DNA from: Stephanodiscus triporus
Lineage: Eukaryota > Bacillariophyta > Thalassiosirophyceae > Thalassiosirales > Thalassiosiraceae
Assembly: GCA_036939755.1 (NCBI GenBank)
Contig: JALLAZ010000566.1
Coordinates: 1 to 22,804 of the forward strand
Direction of reading: 5' to 3'
DNA: 22,804 bases
A model generated the notes under the pieces. The model had not been told where the DNA came from, searched no databases, and saw only the letters and a program-made list of their open reading frames with translations. A program made the translations under genes and the position numbers. Positions 9,151 through 17,325 of this stretch are shown one piece after another. Numbering within the stretch: the stretch's first letter is position 1; each line of letters begins with the position of its first letter.

Positions 9151-11056
9151 ATGATCCGATCTCGGCGCAGAGTCCCTCGCGGCGATCCTCCCGTCCCTCC
9201 TCCTCCCATCGAGGACGACAGATCACCACCCCGTCGACGAAGACGACAGCGGGACATCGACGACGTCGACGATCCCATCGACGGATCGTCTTCTTCCCCG
9301 TGGTGGCGGCGCATCCTGCATTTCGACCCGCTCCGTCCGGGCTCCACGTCCTGGCGGGATCGACGGATGTCGTCGTCGTCGTCGGCGTCGGCACGAGTCG
9401 TTCGTCATTACGGCGCGGACGTTCGCTTCGCGCCGGGGAGGTTCCACTATTCCGCCGACGAGCTCGAGCCGCACAGGAGGGTCGGCGATCCGGAGGCGGA
9501 CGGCCTCCTGGAATACCTGGCGTCGTCCGCGGGGGGCGGGGGCGGGGGGGGGGAGGAAGGCGGCGCGTTCGACGACGTCGTCGGGCGCGCGAGGGACGAC
9601 CACGCGCGGTGGACGACGACGACGACGACGACGGGCGCCACGCCGTCGTGCGCGTTCTACGGCCATTACCACGAGGGCGTACCGACGTGGGTCGAGTACG
9701 ACGCGATACAGCGCGGGATCGACGTCTTCCTCGCGTACCTCCCCGCGGCTGTATGCGCACTCTTCTACAGGTCGCTGGCGGGGGGGGTTCTCGATACCCA
9801 AGATCGCGAGGGTGCTAGTCGCGACGGGATACCTCGTTCCGAGGGCACGGGGCGGCGGCGGGGAGTCGCTCGACGCCGACGACGACGACGTCGACGACGT
9901 TCCGCGGAGCGGGTGCGCGAGGACGGTCGACGATCGCGATCGGAGGAGGAGCGAGGAGAGACTCGTCGACACCGGCGGCTTCCTGGCGTGTTGCTTCGCC
10001 CCTCACCCCTCCCCCCCCCACGACAGTCGTACGACGCCGACGTCCCCGCCCGTCACCGCCGCGTCCCTCCGACCGGGCGGACGGGGATGGGAGGCGGCGT
10101 TGCGCGTGCGGGTGCTGCACGCCAAGGTGAGGCGATCCCTCCTGCGCCGCCGCGGGGGCGAGAGCGCGTGGGACGTCGAGGCGTACGGCGTGCCCATCAA
10201 CCAGGAGGACACGGCCGCGACGCTACTCGCGTTCAGCGTGAACGTCCTGCTCGGGATCGAGATCGCGGCGGGGAGGCCGCTGCGCGCCTCGGAGCAACGC
10301 GATTACCTCGCCCTGTGGAGGTACATCGGTTGGCTGCTCGGCGTGGACACGCCCGAGGGTGCGGGTCGGTCGTCCAATCCCGGCGGCGAGGGCGGTCGTT
10401 TGATCCCCATTGATCCCTGCGGCCCGAGGAAGGTAAGGCCTCGTGAGGCCGATGACGACGACGACGACGACGACGACGTCGACCGATACGACGGAGGATC
10501 GTCGGAACGGGATCCGACGGACGCGGAGGACGACGTCGGTCCCGACGACGATCCCATCGTCCACTCGTACGCGACCCTCGAGAGCGTGATCCTACACCTC
10601 CTGCATCCGGATCGGAGTTCGCGCGAACTCGTGAAGCACATGCTCGGCCTTGGGCGTTCCGTCGTTTTCCGGTCGGAGGTCTGCAGGAAATTCCTCGGCG
10701 ATCCCCTGTCGGATGAGCTGGGCATGCCGAAATCGCGATGGGAGTCATTGAGCGATCTTGCCTCGCACGCCCGCTTGAAATTTCTCCTGTACGTTTTCCT
10801 GGTCTTCCTCCGTTGCTACACCCTCCTTACGATGACATGTCCGTGGTTTCGACGTCGGGCGATCGTTTGGCATGGGATGCTGGAGTGGAGGTTTCTGCGT
10901 TTATGGGAGAAGTCTCACTATGGCAGGGTGACTGAGGCGGCCTTGAAGCAAAAGGGGGCAACATCAAAATCGACGATGAGAACGTCGCACTGTCCCTTCG
11001 CCATGATTATGGATCCCAACTCGGGGTGTGTCAGCAAAAAACAGCCATGTATATAA
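9151..11056 (+). CDS. MpaB/latex-clearing-protein-type oxygenase (DUF2236), frame broken at 9787
   Basis: Two frames join into one 634-aa protein if the G at 9787 is skipped (9151-9786 then 9788-11056). Across the join the sequence reads LFYRSLAGGFSIPKIARVLV, the expected continuity for the family. Conserved DUF2236 blocks follow: LRPGGRGWEAALRVRVLHAK, then WDVEAYGVPINQEDTAATLL and LALWRYIGWLLGVDTPEG. The RVRVLHAKVRR block holds the conserved Arg/His positions linked to haem binding in Lcp-type enzymes. Fungal MpaB is an ER-bound oxygenase that cleaves prenyl side chains and bacterial Lcp cleaves rubber; the substrate here is unknown. A hydrophobic segment near the C-terminus (LKFLLYVFLVFLRCYTLLTM) suggests membrane anchoring. 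The N-terminal 70 residues are Arg/Asp-rich and low in complexity, so translation might instead begin at the ATG at 9367. The G run makes a sequencing or assembly error plausible; otherwise the gene is a recent pseudogene. Confidence 0.75.
9613..9634. repeat. GAC triplet run in the oxygenase gene
   Basis: A short pure triplet run codes for seven Thr (ACG) in the reading frame. A second GAC run at about 10454-10478 codes for Asp. Both lie outside the conserved blocks. Confidence 0.75.
10454..10478. repeat. GAC triplet run (poly-Asp) in the oxygenase gene
   Basis: About eight GAC units encode an Asp run in an acidic linker between the conserved DUF2236 core and the C-terminal hydrophobic segment. 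Confidence 0.75.
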
Positions 11057-11170
11057 GATGACATATTTTCCAGAGAGTTGTTTCGCTTGCTCTCCTACTT
11101 CTCTTGGTGTATTGTTAAGAAACCCTTTAGTTGTTAGAAAATTTATCGGCAAGTCTTCCACCCACACACA

Positions 11171-12817
11171 TCACATACGAGATTGCATCCGCCTTTTTGC
11201 TTTCTTCAGCTCCATCAGCGCCAACGATTGCTTGTGCACCGCGTCTGGTCCGTCGGCTATGCGGAGCGATCGCAGCCCCACCAGGGCTCTTGCCAGGGGG
11301 AAATCTCCGCAGACACCCGCACCTCCAAAGATCTACTTTCAAGGGGTACAAAATGCAAAGAAGACGTGTTTGTGGCGGTGAATGGATTGAGTGCAGTCAT
11401 CAAGGAAAACCACTGCGTACACGTTAACCAATACATGAAGATTCCTACCTGTACTGCTCTGTCAACGACACGCGAGGTAAGCTCGGGCACAGTCACCTTT
11501 ATCAGAGCAATTTTTTCTCTAGCTCCCCGCGCGCCCAGACGGTCAATCTCCTCTGCGCATGCTAGCGTTAGCAATCGTGCTGCTTCTAGATCTGACGCAG
11601 AGTCGGCTATCAATTCACGACAAGAACCGTGCTCGTGTAAATATTTCCCAAATGTTTGGCGTTGGAATGTCCTTTCCAGCATAATCTCATAACATCTTGC
11701 GGCTGTGGGGTTGGAAACAAGAAGTTGGGGTAGAAAAAATAGTTATTTAAGCAGGAAACAGAGGGCCTGCAAAAACTGCAAAGATTCTTACCCAGTCCGA
11801 CTGCTCTCATGCCTACACGGACAAAAGGGGGAGAAAATGGTAGTAGATGGGTAGCATCGAATGGGTGCTAGTGAGCACAGGAAGAATAAAATTTGAATGA
11901 TCCCCGGTCAACTCACAGTGATGTATCCTCCCGGGGCCCAAACGCGATTGTGAAATCTCGAATCCTCGACCTTCGCCGAGAATCAAAGCCGACTCATCCA
12001 ACTCGACATTCTCCAACAAAACTTCCGCGTGCCCGTGCGGAGCATCGTCATAACCGAAAACGGTCAGAGGTCGGACGCATTTGATGCCGGGGTGAGACAT
12101 TGGCACAATCACGACCGTTTGGTTGCCAAACTTCGATTGTTTCTCCTCCGAAGGTGGAGTAAGCGACGAGTGGCCGGAATCCATTTCCGCCACAACAAGC
12201 GCAACACCACAGCGTGGGTCCATGGCGCCCGTGCTCCACCATTTCCTCCCACTCAAGACGTATCTCACCCGCCCATCCTCCCCCACCGACTTTGTCAATT
12301 TCGCTTGCAAATTCCTCGCATCGCTCGATGCCACATCCGGCTCAGTCATCAGGAATGCGCTTCGCATCTTGCCCTGCAACAAGGGCTTCAGGTATGTAGA
12401 TTGTTGATCGTTCGTGCCGTGCTTCAGCAGTACTTCCATGTTTCCAGTGTCCGGCGCAGAGCAATTGCAGGCTTCCGGCGCCAACGCCGAGCGACCCATC
12501 ACCTCGCATAAAATTCCATACTCGCGGTTAGACAGATACATCGACGGAACTAAGACGACATCACCCCCATCCTTCGAGATCAAATGGTCAGGGACGGGAT
12601 GCGGCAGGAACAAATTCCAAAACCCGAGCGCTTGGGCCTCTGACTTGAGGCGTTCGATGACCGGGGGGACGGCGGATGGGGTCCACCGATCGGCCCCGGC
12701 GAATCTTGCTATGTGACGTTCATATTCACTCTCGGCGGGGATGCAACGCTCGTTAACGAATGTCTCGAGCTTTTCTTTCAATGCGGAAGCCTTGGGGGAT
12801 AATGCGAAGAGTGACAT
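11171..12817 (-). CDS. ACAD11: Acyl-CoA dehydrogenase, ACAD10/11-like, with microexon and PTS1-like end
   Basis: Four exons (12817-11917, 11812-11792, 11702-11449, 11332-11171) give 445 aa with consistent phases (1, 1, 0). The flavoenzyme would oxidise acyl-CoA to trans-2-enoyl-CoA. The ATG at 12817 starts MSLFALSPKA; the frame's earlier first codon is GTG. Family blocks are the FAD-contacting AFLMTEPDVASSDARN (154-169), SGRKWWSTGA (189-198), FGYDDAPHGHAEVLLENV, and GPGRIHHCMRAVGLAARCYE assembled across exons 1-3. FGGAGVCGDFPLA and LRIADGPDAVH follow in exon 4. It covers only the dehydrogenase half of animal ACAD11; the N-terminal aminoglycoside-phosphotransferase-like domain is absent. The protein ends in SRM, a minor form of the peroxisomal PTS1 signal, and no mitochondrial presequence is obvious, so a peroxisome is the likely site (inference). 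The gene is convergent with the oxygenase gene, 114 bp between stops. Confidence 0.92.
11792..11812 (-). other. 21-nt microexon of the ACAD11-like gene
   Basis: The exon lies between a GTGTAG acceptor and a GTAAG donor and is flanked by introns of 104 nt (11813-11916) and 89 nt (11703-11791). It supplies MRAVGL plus parts of the two border codons and fills exactly the gap in the conserved GPGRIHHCMRAVGLA block. Both flanking splices are in phase 1. Confidence 0.88.
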
Positions 12818-13162
12818 GGTATGGTGATTGGGATCACTGCGGTGCCGTGCGGCCAGGATTGAGATACCCACCACGAGGAGAAATCAAAGATGCGTGTGTA
12901 TCTTCATAGAGTAATAGGAGTACCATAATAATACTACCCCGTAAATGCTGGGGCATAAAGAAACTACTCCTACTAAACACCCAAGTGCGAAGGTCTAAAA
13001 CTCTCTTTTTTAGCTGGCCGGGTCAGATGTCAGGAATGTATGGAAATCTACGTAGGAATAAAAAAATATTATTTTCGTAGGAAATACATACTATTCCTAC
13101 AGTACAGGGGCTGACGTGAGCTGCATCTGAGAAGTCCAACGGGAACAACAACCATCACAACC
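12818..13162. other. Intergenic AT-rich stretch with nested inverted repeats
   Basis: No gene is supported. It must hold the ACAD11-like promoter (minus strand). The AT-rich core from about 12905 contains TAGGAGTA near 12915 with its inverted copy TACTCCTA near 12973, and a perfect 9-bp pair, GTAGGAATA at 13052-13060 and TATTCCTAC at 13092-13100. This looks like a small non-autonomous transposon or its scar, but no target duplication was found. Confidence 0.5.
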
Positions 13163-13193
13163 ATGGTTGCCGTCGCCGGAAACGTGCCCCTAG

Positions 13194-13577
13194 AGCCCCA
13201 CAAGTCCTGATCGTGTATGGGCCAATGCGGGCATGGCCCATCACGGCTACGAGAGCAAGGCCGGGATCGCGATGCAGATTTCCCTGATCCAAACGAGCAC
13301 GGACTACCCGGCCCTGCTTTCTACGGAATTCTGGCCAGGAGATACCACGGGTCAGGAATACAACAACATGTACGAAAGTTACTACAACGGATGGATGCAG
13401 TTTCAGTGGCTGGGGGCGAATGATAATGATTTGGATGGGACCGGCGGGTTTAAGCAAAAGATCAACATCGCGGAGACTGTCTGGACGCCGGACGATGCAT
13501 CGTGTACATGGCCGGCCAAGGGCGCGCCGACGTTGATCCCTGCCAACAATTCGATTGTGGGCATCTACGATCGGTGA
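13194..13577 (+). CDS. 5' part of secreted-type protein gene, ending at an in-frame TGA
   Basis: The frame opens after a TAG at 13191-13193. The first ATG is at 13233, giving 114 aa, but coding-like sequence (VWANAGMAHHGYESKAGI) starts before that ATG, so the true 5' end is missing or lies in an unseen exon. I do not recognise a domain. The segment is rich in aromatic and polar residues typical of secreted or cell-surface proteins (MYESYYNGWMQFQWLG). It stops at a TGA at 13575-13577 that is in the same frame as the following ORF and overlaps a GTGAGT donor-like hexamer. It is most simply the first half of one gene ending at 14687, now interrupted. Confidence 0.5.
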   Translation, partial: SPTSPDRVWANAGMAHHGYESKAGIAMQISLIQTSTDYPALLSTEFWPGDTTGQEYNNMYESYYNGWMQFQWLGANDNDLDGTGGFKQKINIAETVWTPDDASCTWPAKGAPTLIPANNSIVGIYDR

Positions 13578-14687
13578 GTGTCTCGATTCGTGCGAATGGG
13601 CAATGGCGGCGACCTGATCGCGGACCTGACCGGATACACCGGCGACCAGAGCGATAGGTTCGCCGTCGAGGTGACTACTTCGGGAATGAACATGATAAGC
13701 TTCAGGGCGGCCAACGGCATGTACCTCAGCACGTCCTCGGAGATCGATACCCTGGCCGCCAACAGCGCAACGGCCGGAACAAGGGAGAAGTTCCAATGGA
13801 TAGAATTGCTCACGGGTCCGGTTGTCATGCGATCATGCGGTGGCGGGGGTCATCTGATCCAATCAAAGACGGGGGGCATATTTCCCAGCGCCGATAATGG
13901 TCTCCAATCATTGCAACACTATACTTTCGATAACGGATCCTCCCCACTCGGCCCCCCTCTCTTGCCAACGACCTTGCCAAGTCCGTGGACGACTGCGGAT
14001 ATTGGTGCCGTGGGCGCGGTCGGGAGCGCCATTTATCGCAGCGGCGTATTCACGGTGGCTGGCTCGGGCGCGGACATTGAATCAATTTCGGACGGGTTTC
14101 AGTATGTCTATCAGGCCGCGAACGGTGACGTGACCATCGAGGCCCGCATCGCCACTCAGCAGAACACTGACTACTGGGCCAAGACGGGCGTCATGATTCG
14201 TGATGGCACGTCGGCCGGTTTTATAAATGTGGCTGTATTAATGACTGCGCAAGGTGGTGTGACGTTTCAGCGCAGGACAAGTACTGGCGGATCGACCGCA
14301 GTCAACGTCAAATCTGGCGTGACGGTGCCCGAGTGGGTGAAGCTGGTCCGCTCCGGAAACAGTTTTTCTGCGTACCATTCCGCCGATGGAGTGAGCTGGA
14401 TGCAGATAGCCTCCAGCCAGATTGTGGTCATGACTGCCAATGTGATTCTTGGTCTGGCAGTGTCCAGCCATCAGTCTAGTACCCTATGCGAAAGCACGCT
14501 TGACAATGTGATAGTAGCAACAACGACAGCCAGCCCAACAGGCCGTCCATCCTCGAGAACTCCAACCACCAGTAGGCCCTCGACACTCACACCTACGACA
14601 CGGGCGCCAACGTCTCGTAAACCAACCAACCCAACTTCAAAACCCACCACAGCTAGACCTACAACACGGGTACCAACGGCCAATTAG
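13578..14687 (+). CDS. Secreted-type protein: fascin-like fold, concanavalin A-like domain, Pro/Thr-rich tail
   Basis: This frame continues directly after the in-frame TGA; its first ATG is at 13596. The first 115 residues resemble a fascin-like beta-trefoil (FRAANGMYLSTSSEID, EKFQWIEL, VVMRSCGGGGHLIQSK). About residues 135-315 match the bacterial-type DUF1349/laminin-G-like fold, a concanavalin A-like jelly roll (DVTIEARIATQQNTDYWAKT, GVMIRDGTSAGFINVAVLMT, WVKLVRSGNSFSAYHSADG). The last 55 residues are Pro/Thr/Ser-rich (TPTTSRPSTLTPTTRAPT), typical of glycosylated diatom wall or surface proteins. Carbohydrate binding outside the cell is inference. No signal peptide is seen because the 5' end is unresolved. 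The domain type is common in bacteria, so ancient transfer is possible. The stop codon suggests a pseudogene, a sequence error or an unrecognised splice. Confidence 0.65.
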   Translation: MSRFVRMGNGGDLIADLTGYTGDQSDRFAVEVTTSGMNMISFRAANGMYLSTSSEIDTLAANSATAGTREKFQWIELLTGPVVMRSCGGGGHLIQSKTGGIFPSADNGLQSLQHYTFDNGSSPLGPPLLPTTLPSPWTTADIGAVGAVGSAIYRSGVFTVAGSGADIESISDGFQYVYQAANGDVTIEARIATQQNTDYWAKTGVMIRDGTSAGFINVAVLMTAQGGVTFQRRTSTGGSTAVNVKSGVTVPEWVKLVRSGNSFSAYHSADGVSWMQIASSQIVVMTANVILGLAVSSHQSSTLCESTLDNVIVATTTASPTGRPSSRTPTTSRPSTLTPTTRAPTSRKPTNPTSKPTTARPTTRVPTAN

Positions 14688-15447
14688 GTGGATGTAGGTT
14701 GAGGGTGAGAGTTGCTGTTCGTAAGACGATGCGAAAGCGATGATTGAGCTGTTTCACGTCGTCAGGGGGGTGGAAAAAGAATCTACACCAGACTTCTTCG
14801 AGTGGGAGGAGGGTGGGAGTGCGATCGGGCGGGGTAGCCTTTTCAGCAGTGTTAGAGTTGTAATATAATCAATCCTAACTTGAATCGGACCATTATCGAG
14901 ATGGATCTCAGTGATTACTGGGAGTATTGATAGCTTGGCCATCCTTTTTCTGCGGCATTTTTTACGCACCTCCTATCGATCAACAACAAGAGGGTATCGT
15001 TGTCTTATCGTCGTCCATCGAGCTCACATTCACACACTTCATTGCCCTCAGGACCAGAGTATCCTCCACGTCGCTCTTCGTTTTCGCCCCGGTGTTATGG
15101 TCAGCGGGATGAGGAGGGAGTGTGCTCTGCGACTTTGGTCGATCTCGCCGCGCCTCTTGGCAGCAATCGTCCTCTTTGTATCACTCAGAATGTAACAATT
15201 GAAAAAAAAGTCTGGAAAACAGTACCCAGGCCTGAATTATGGAGGGGGGTCAATAGAATTATGCCCCAATACAGTGGGTTCTTTCGGTGACTAAAATTTA
15301 CACACTTTAATGCCACTGTTGCTCAAGTTTGAAAACAACGACTCAAGCAAACCCGTGATCTCCTTCTTCTTCCTCACAGACAAAATCCACAGGCAATATT
15401 TCAGATAACTCAGACACAAAATTTTTAAGACCAAGCTGGATGTTGAA
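14688..15447. other. Intergenic stretch between convergent genes; no gene supported
   Basis: It lies between the 3' ends of the secreted-type gene and SDHB. Short frames of 60-96 codons exist on the plus strand (for example 14911-15195 and 15000-15290), but none has recognisable motifs or composition like the neighbouring exons. The 3' UTRs of both genes must fall here. Confidence 0.6.
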
Positions 15448-16513
15448 CTACTTCTCCGCAAGCTTCTTCTTAATGTGCGCAATGGCTTTCCCAGGATTTA
15501 GATGCTTTGGGCAAACTTTGGTGCAATTCATTATCGTGTGACAACGGTACAACTTGAAAGCATCGTCCAATTCCGCCAACCTCTTATCCTTAAAATCATC
15601 ACGAGAATCTTCGATCCACCTGTACGCTTGCATTAGCACTGCCGGGCCCAAATATTTGTCGGCATTCCACCAGTAGGAAGGGCATGCGGTGCTGCAGCAC
15701 GCGCAGAGGATGCATTCGTACATGCCATCGAGTTTGGCTCTGTCCTCGCGTGTTTGCAAGAATTCCGCCTGTCCCTCTGCCTTGCCGTCTTTGGTCTGGA
15801 GCCATGGTTCAATGGAGCGATACTGTTCGTAGACTGCAGATGACGAGGGAATTCGACGAATACTCAAAAAATGAGACAAACACAGACGACACGGCGAGCA
15901 CCCAAAAAAATAAAGAAAGAACAAAGCAACGCACAGTTACCCATGTCGGGGACCAAATCCTTCAACACATACATATGGGGCAGGGGATAAATCTTGGTCA
16001 CGTCTCCGCTCGATTTTTTCTCCCCCTTCGGTTCGATGTAGCACAGGCAAGCGAGAGTATTCTGTCCGTTGATGTTCATCGCGCACGATCCGCAGATCCC
16101 CTCTCGACAGGACCGACGAAAAGTAAGCGTGGGATCCTGCTCGGATTTGATTTTGATTAGGGCATCGAGGACCATCGGGCCACAATCGTTGAGGTCCACG
16201 GGATAAGTGGCGAGGTACTGGAAATAAGACCCACAAGAGACCAAATAAATCCATTTTTTTTAGAATGCACGGAAAGGCGCCCGGTGTGAAAAGAAAAACA
16301 GAGAACATTCACGTGACTTACGGGCTTCTGGCGATGATCAGGATCCCAACGATAGATCTTGAAATATTTAATACGCTCCTCCTTCTGCATAGCAGGACTC
16401 TTCGTCACACTCACTTTGAGCGATTCGGCGGTGGAGAGGGCGCGAGCGAATGCGGTGTTTGCAGAGACACCAGACCGGGCCACTGAATGGCGTATGGAAG
16501 AGAGGCAGAGCAT
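15448..16513 (-). CDS. SDHB: Succinate dehydrogenase iron-sulfur subunit, mitochondrial
   Basis: Three exons (16513-16322, 16217-15941, 15833-15448) give 284 aa; introns of 104 and 107 nt have GTAAGT and GTAACT donors and CAG acceptors. Complex II passes electrons from the flavoprotein to ubiquinone through this subunit. The first ~35 residues are Ser/Arg/Ala-rich without acids, a mitochondrial presequence. The 2Fe-2S ligands are C101, C106, C109 and C121 ([10 protein letters not shown]...NTLAC). The 4Fe-4S set is C197, C200, C203 and C264, and the 3Fe-4S set is C207, C254 and C260 ([18 protein letters not shown] and [20 protein letters not shown]). The ATG at 16513 is used because the frame's first codon, TTG at 16519, is not a plausible start. 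Length and cysteine spacing match animal SDHB closely. One small oddity is CLCYI after the last 2Fe-2S ligand, which adds a cysteine. Confidence 0.96.
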
Positions 16514-16933
16514 TGTCAAAGCGGGTGATGCTGTACTCTTGAATAAGAGGGGAGGGGGAACGGCAAGAGGAGAGGTTTATCTACTGAGCACTCCCCCAAG
16601 CCATCATTCTCGTCTTGGTGAGTGTGGTGGTGGTGGGACAGAACGCCGTTTATGGCCCCCCCCAAAAAACTGCGAAAAACAGCTGGTCCATTTTTTTCCT
16701 ATAATGTGTTTAACATAGGAATAGTACTACTTATTGAGGTTGAGGGAAATAATTTTCCCCGCCTACCTGTACCAAGGGAAAATAAAGTGCGGCCTACTAC
16801 TTGTTGGTACGGTACCTAGTACGACGCTGTAAAAGTATGAATTCATACTTTTTACTATCAAATGAGTAATACTTATATAAGTACGAATTCTTAGTTTAGC
16901 ATACTAAAAATATGAAACTACTAATTAATTCTA
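16514..16933. other. SDHB 5' flank grading into AT-rich palindromic DNA
   Basis: No gene is seen. 16514-16700 is purine-rich and should hold the SDHB promoter. From about 16825 the DNA is very AT-rich with palindromes: a perfect 22-bp one at 16831-16852 centred on GAATTC, and a perfect 14-bp one at 16870-16883. The string at 16869-16884 matches the inner part of the piggyBac left repeat (6538-6553) at 15 of 16 positions. Confidence 0.55.
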
Positions 16934-17325
16934 CTAATCCCAGTATTTGACCTCAAACAATGGCTCGCCATTCACAATGGCGAGCTGGGTGTGCCGCCTA
17001 ATGTCGTGGCGGTACTTTTGTCCGAGGATGCCCCAAAATTTTAGGCGAGCGTTGAAGGTCTCTCGTGTCGAGACCTCACGCGAGCCTGCATCACCAGATT
17101 CTCCGCCAGGTTGCAGTCATTGCTGGGGCACTTAATTTTTTCGGGATGCCCCACATAGCCGTTGTTGGCTTCCACGTGCTCGCCCGGCTCGAGAAGGTGA
17201 GCGAGCTTGTGTAAAAAATCTTGATATCCGGCCAGGCGCCGACGGGGTAGGTCCCCCGACCCAGACCAAATTTCCGGCGAGGATATCCACGCCCAGCTCA
17301 TAGCAGAGCACGGATTGCCCCGCGT
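16934..17325 (-). pseudogene. Decayed Harbinger-type DDE transposase (C-terminal part)
   Basis: Minus-strand coding sequence is conserved but split over shifting frames. One frame reads KYAGQSVLCYELGV, then DILAGNLVWVGGP. A shifted frame gives YPVGAWPDIKIF, another gives HKLAHLLEPGEHVEANNGYV, and the last gives ETFNARLKFWGILGQKYRHD and IVNGEPLFEVKYWD before the stop at 16934-16936. This matches the DDE endonuclease domain of Harbinger/DDE_Tnp_4-type elements. In that family GPYP-x-G-x-W-x-D and VEADDGY surround the second catalytic Asp; here the latter reads VEANNGY, so the acidic position is altered. At least three frameshifts are needed, one explained by a duplicated AG (GAGAG) just before ACCTTC. 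The 5' half is missing. It is dead as a gene. Confidence 0.8.

Noticed and set aside
9098..9972. Long minus-strand ORFs over the oxygenase gene
   Set aside because: They are Arg/Pro/Ser-rich shadows of GC-rich coding DNA without any motif. The plus strand carries the family blocks.
12029..12511. 160-codon plus-strand ORF
   Set aside because: It is antisense to ACAD11-like exon 1, which is conserved along its whole length.
13575..13577. Selenocysteine reading of the in-frame TGA
   Set aside because: Diatoms do have selenoproteins, but fascin-like and concanavalin A-like domains are not known selenoproteins and no SECIS-like structure was identified.
14911..15290. Short plus-strand ORFs between the surface-protein gene and SDHB
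   Set aside because: Overlapping frames of similar length, no motif, and composition unlike the neighbouring exons.
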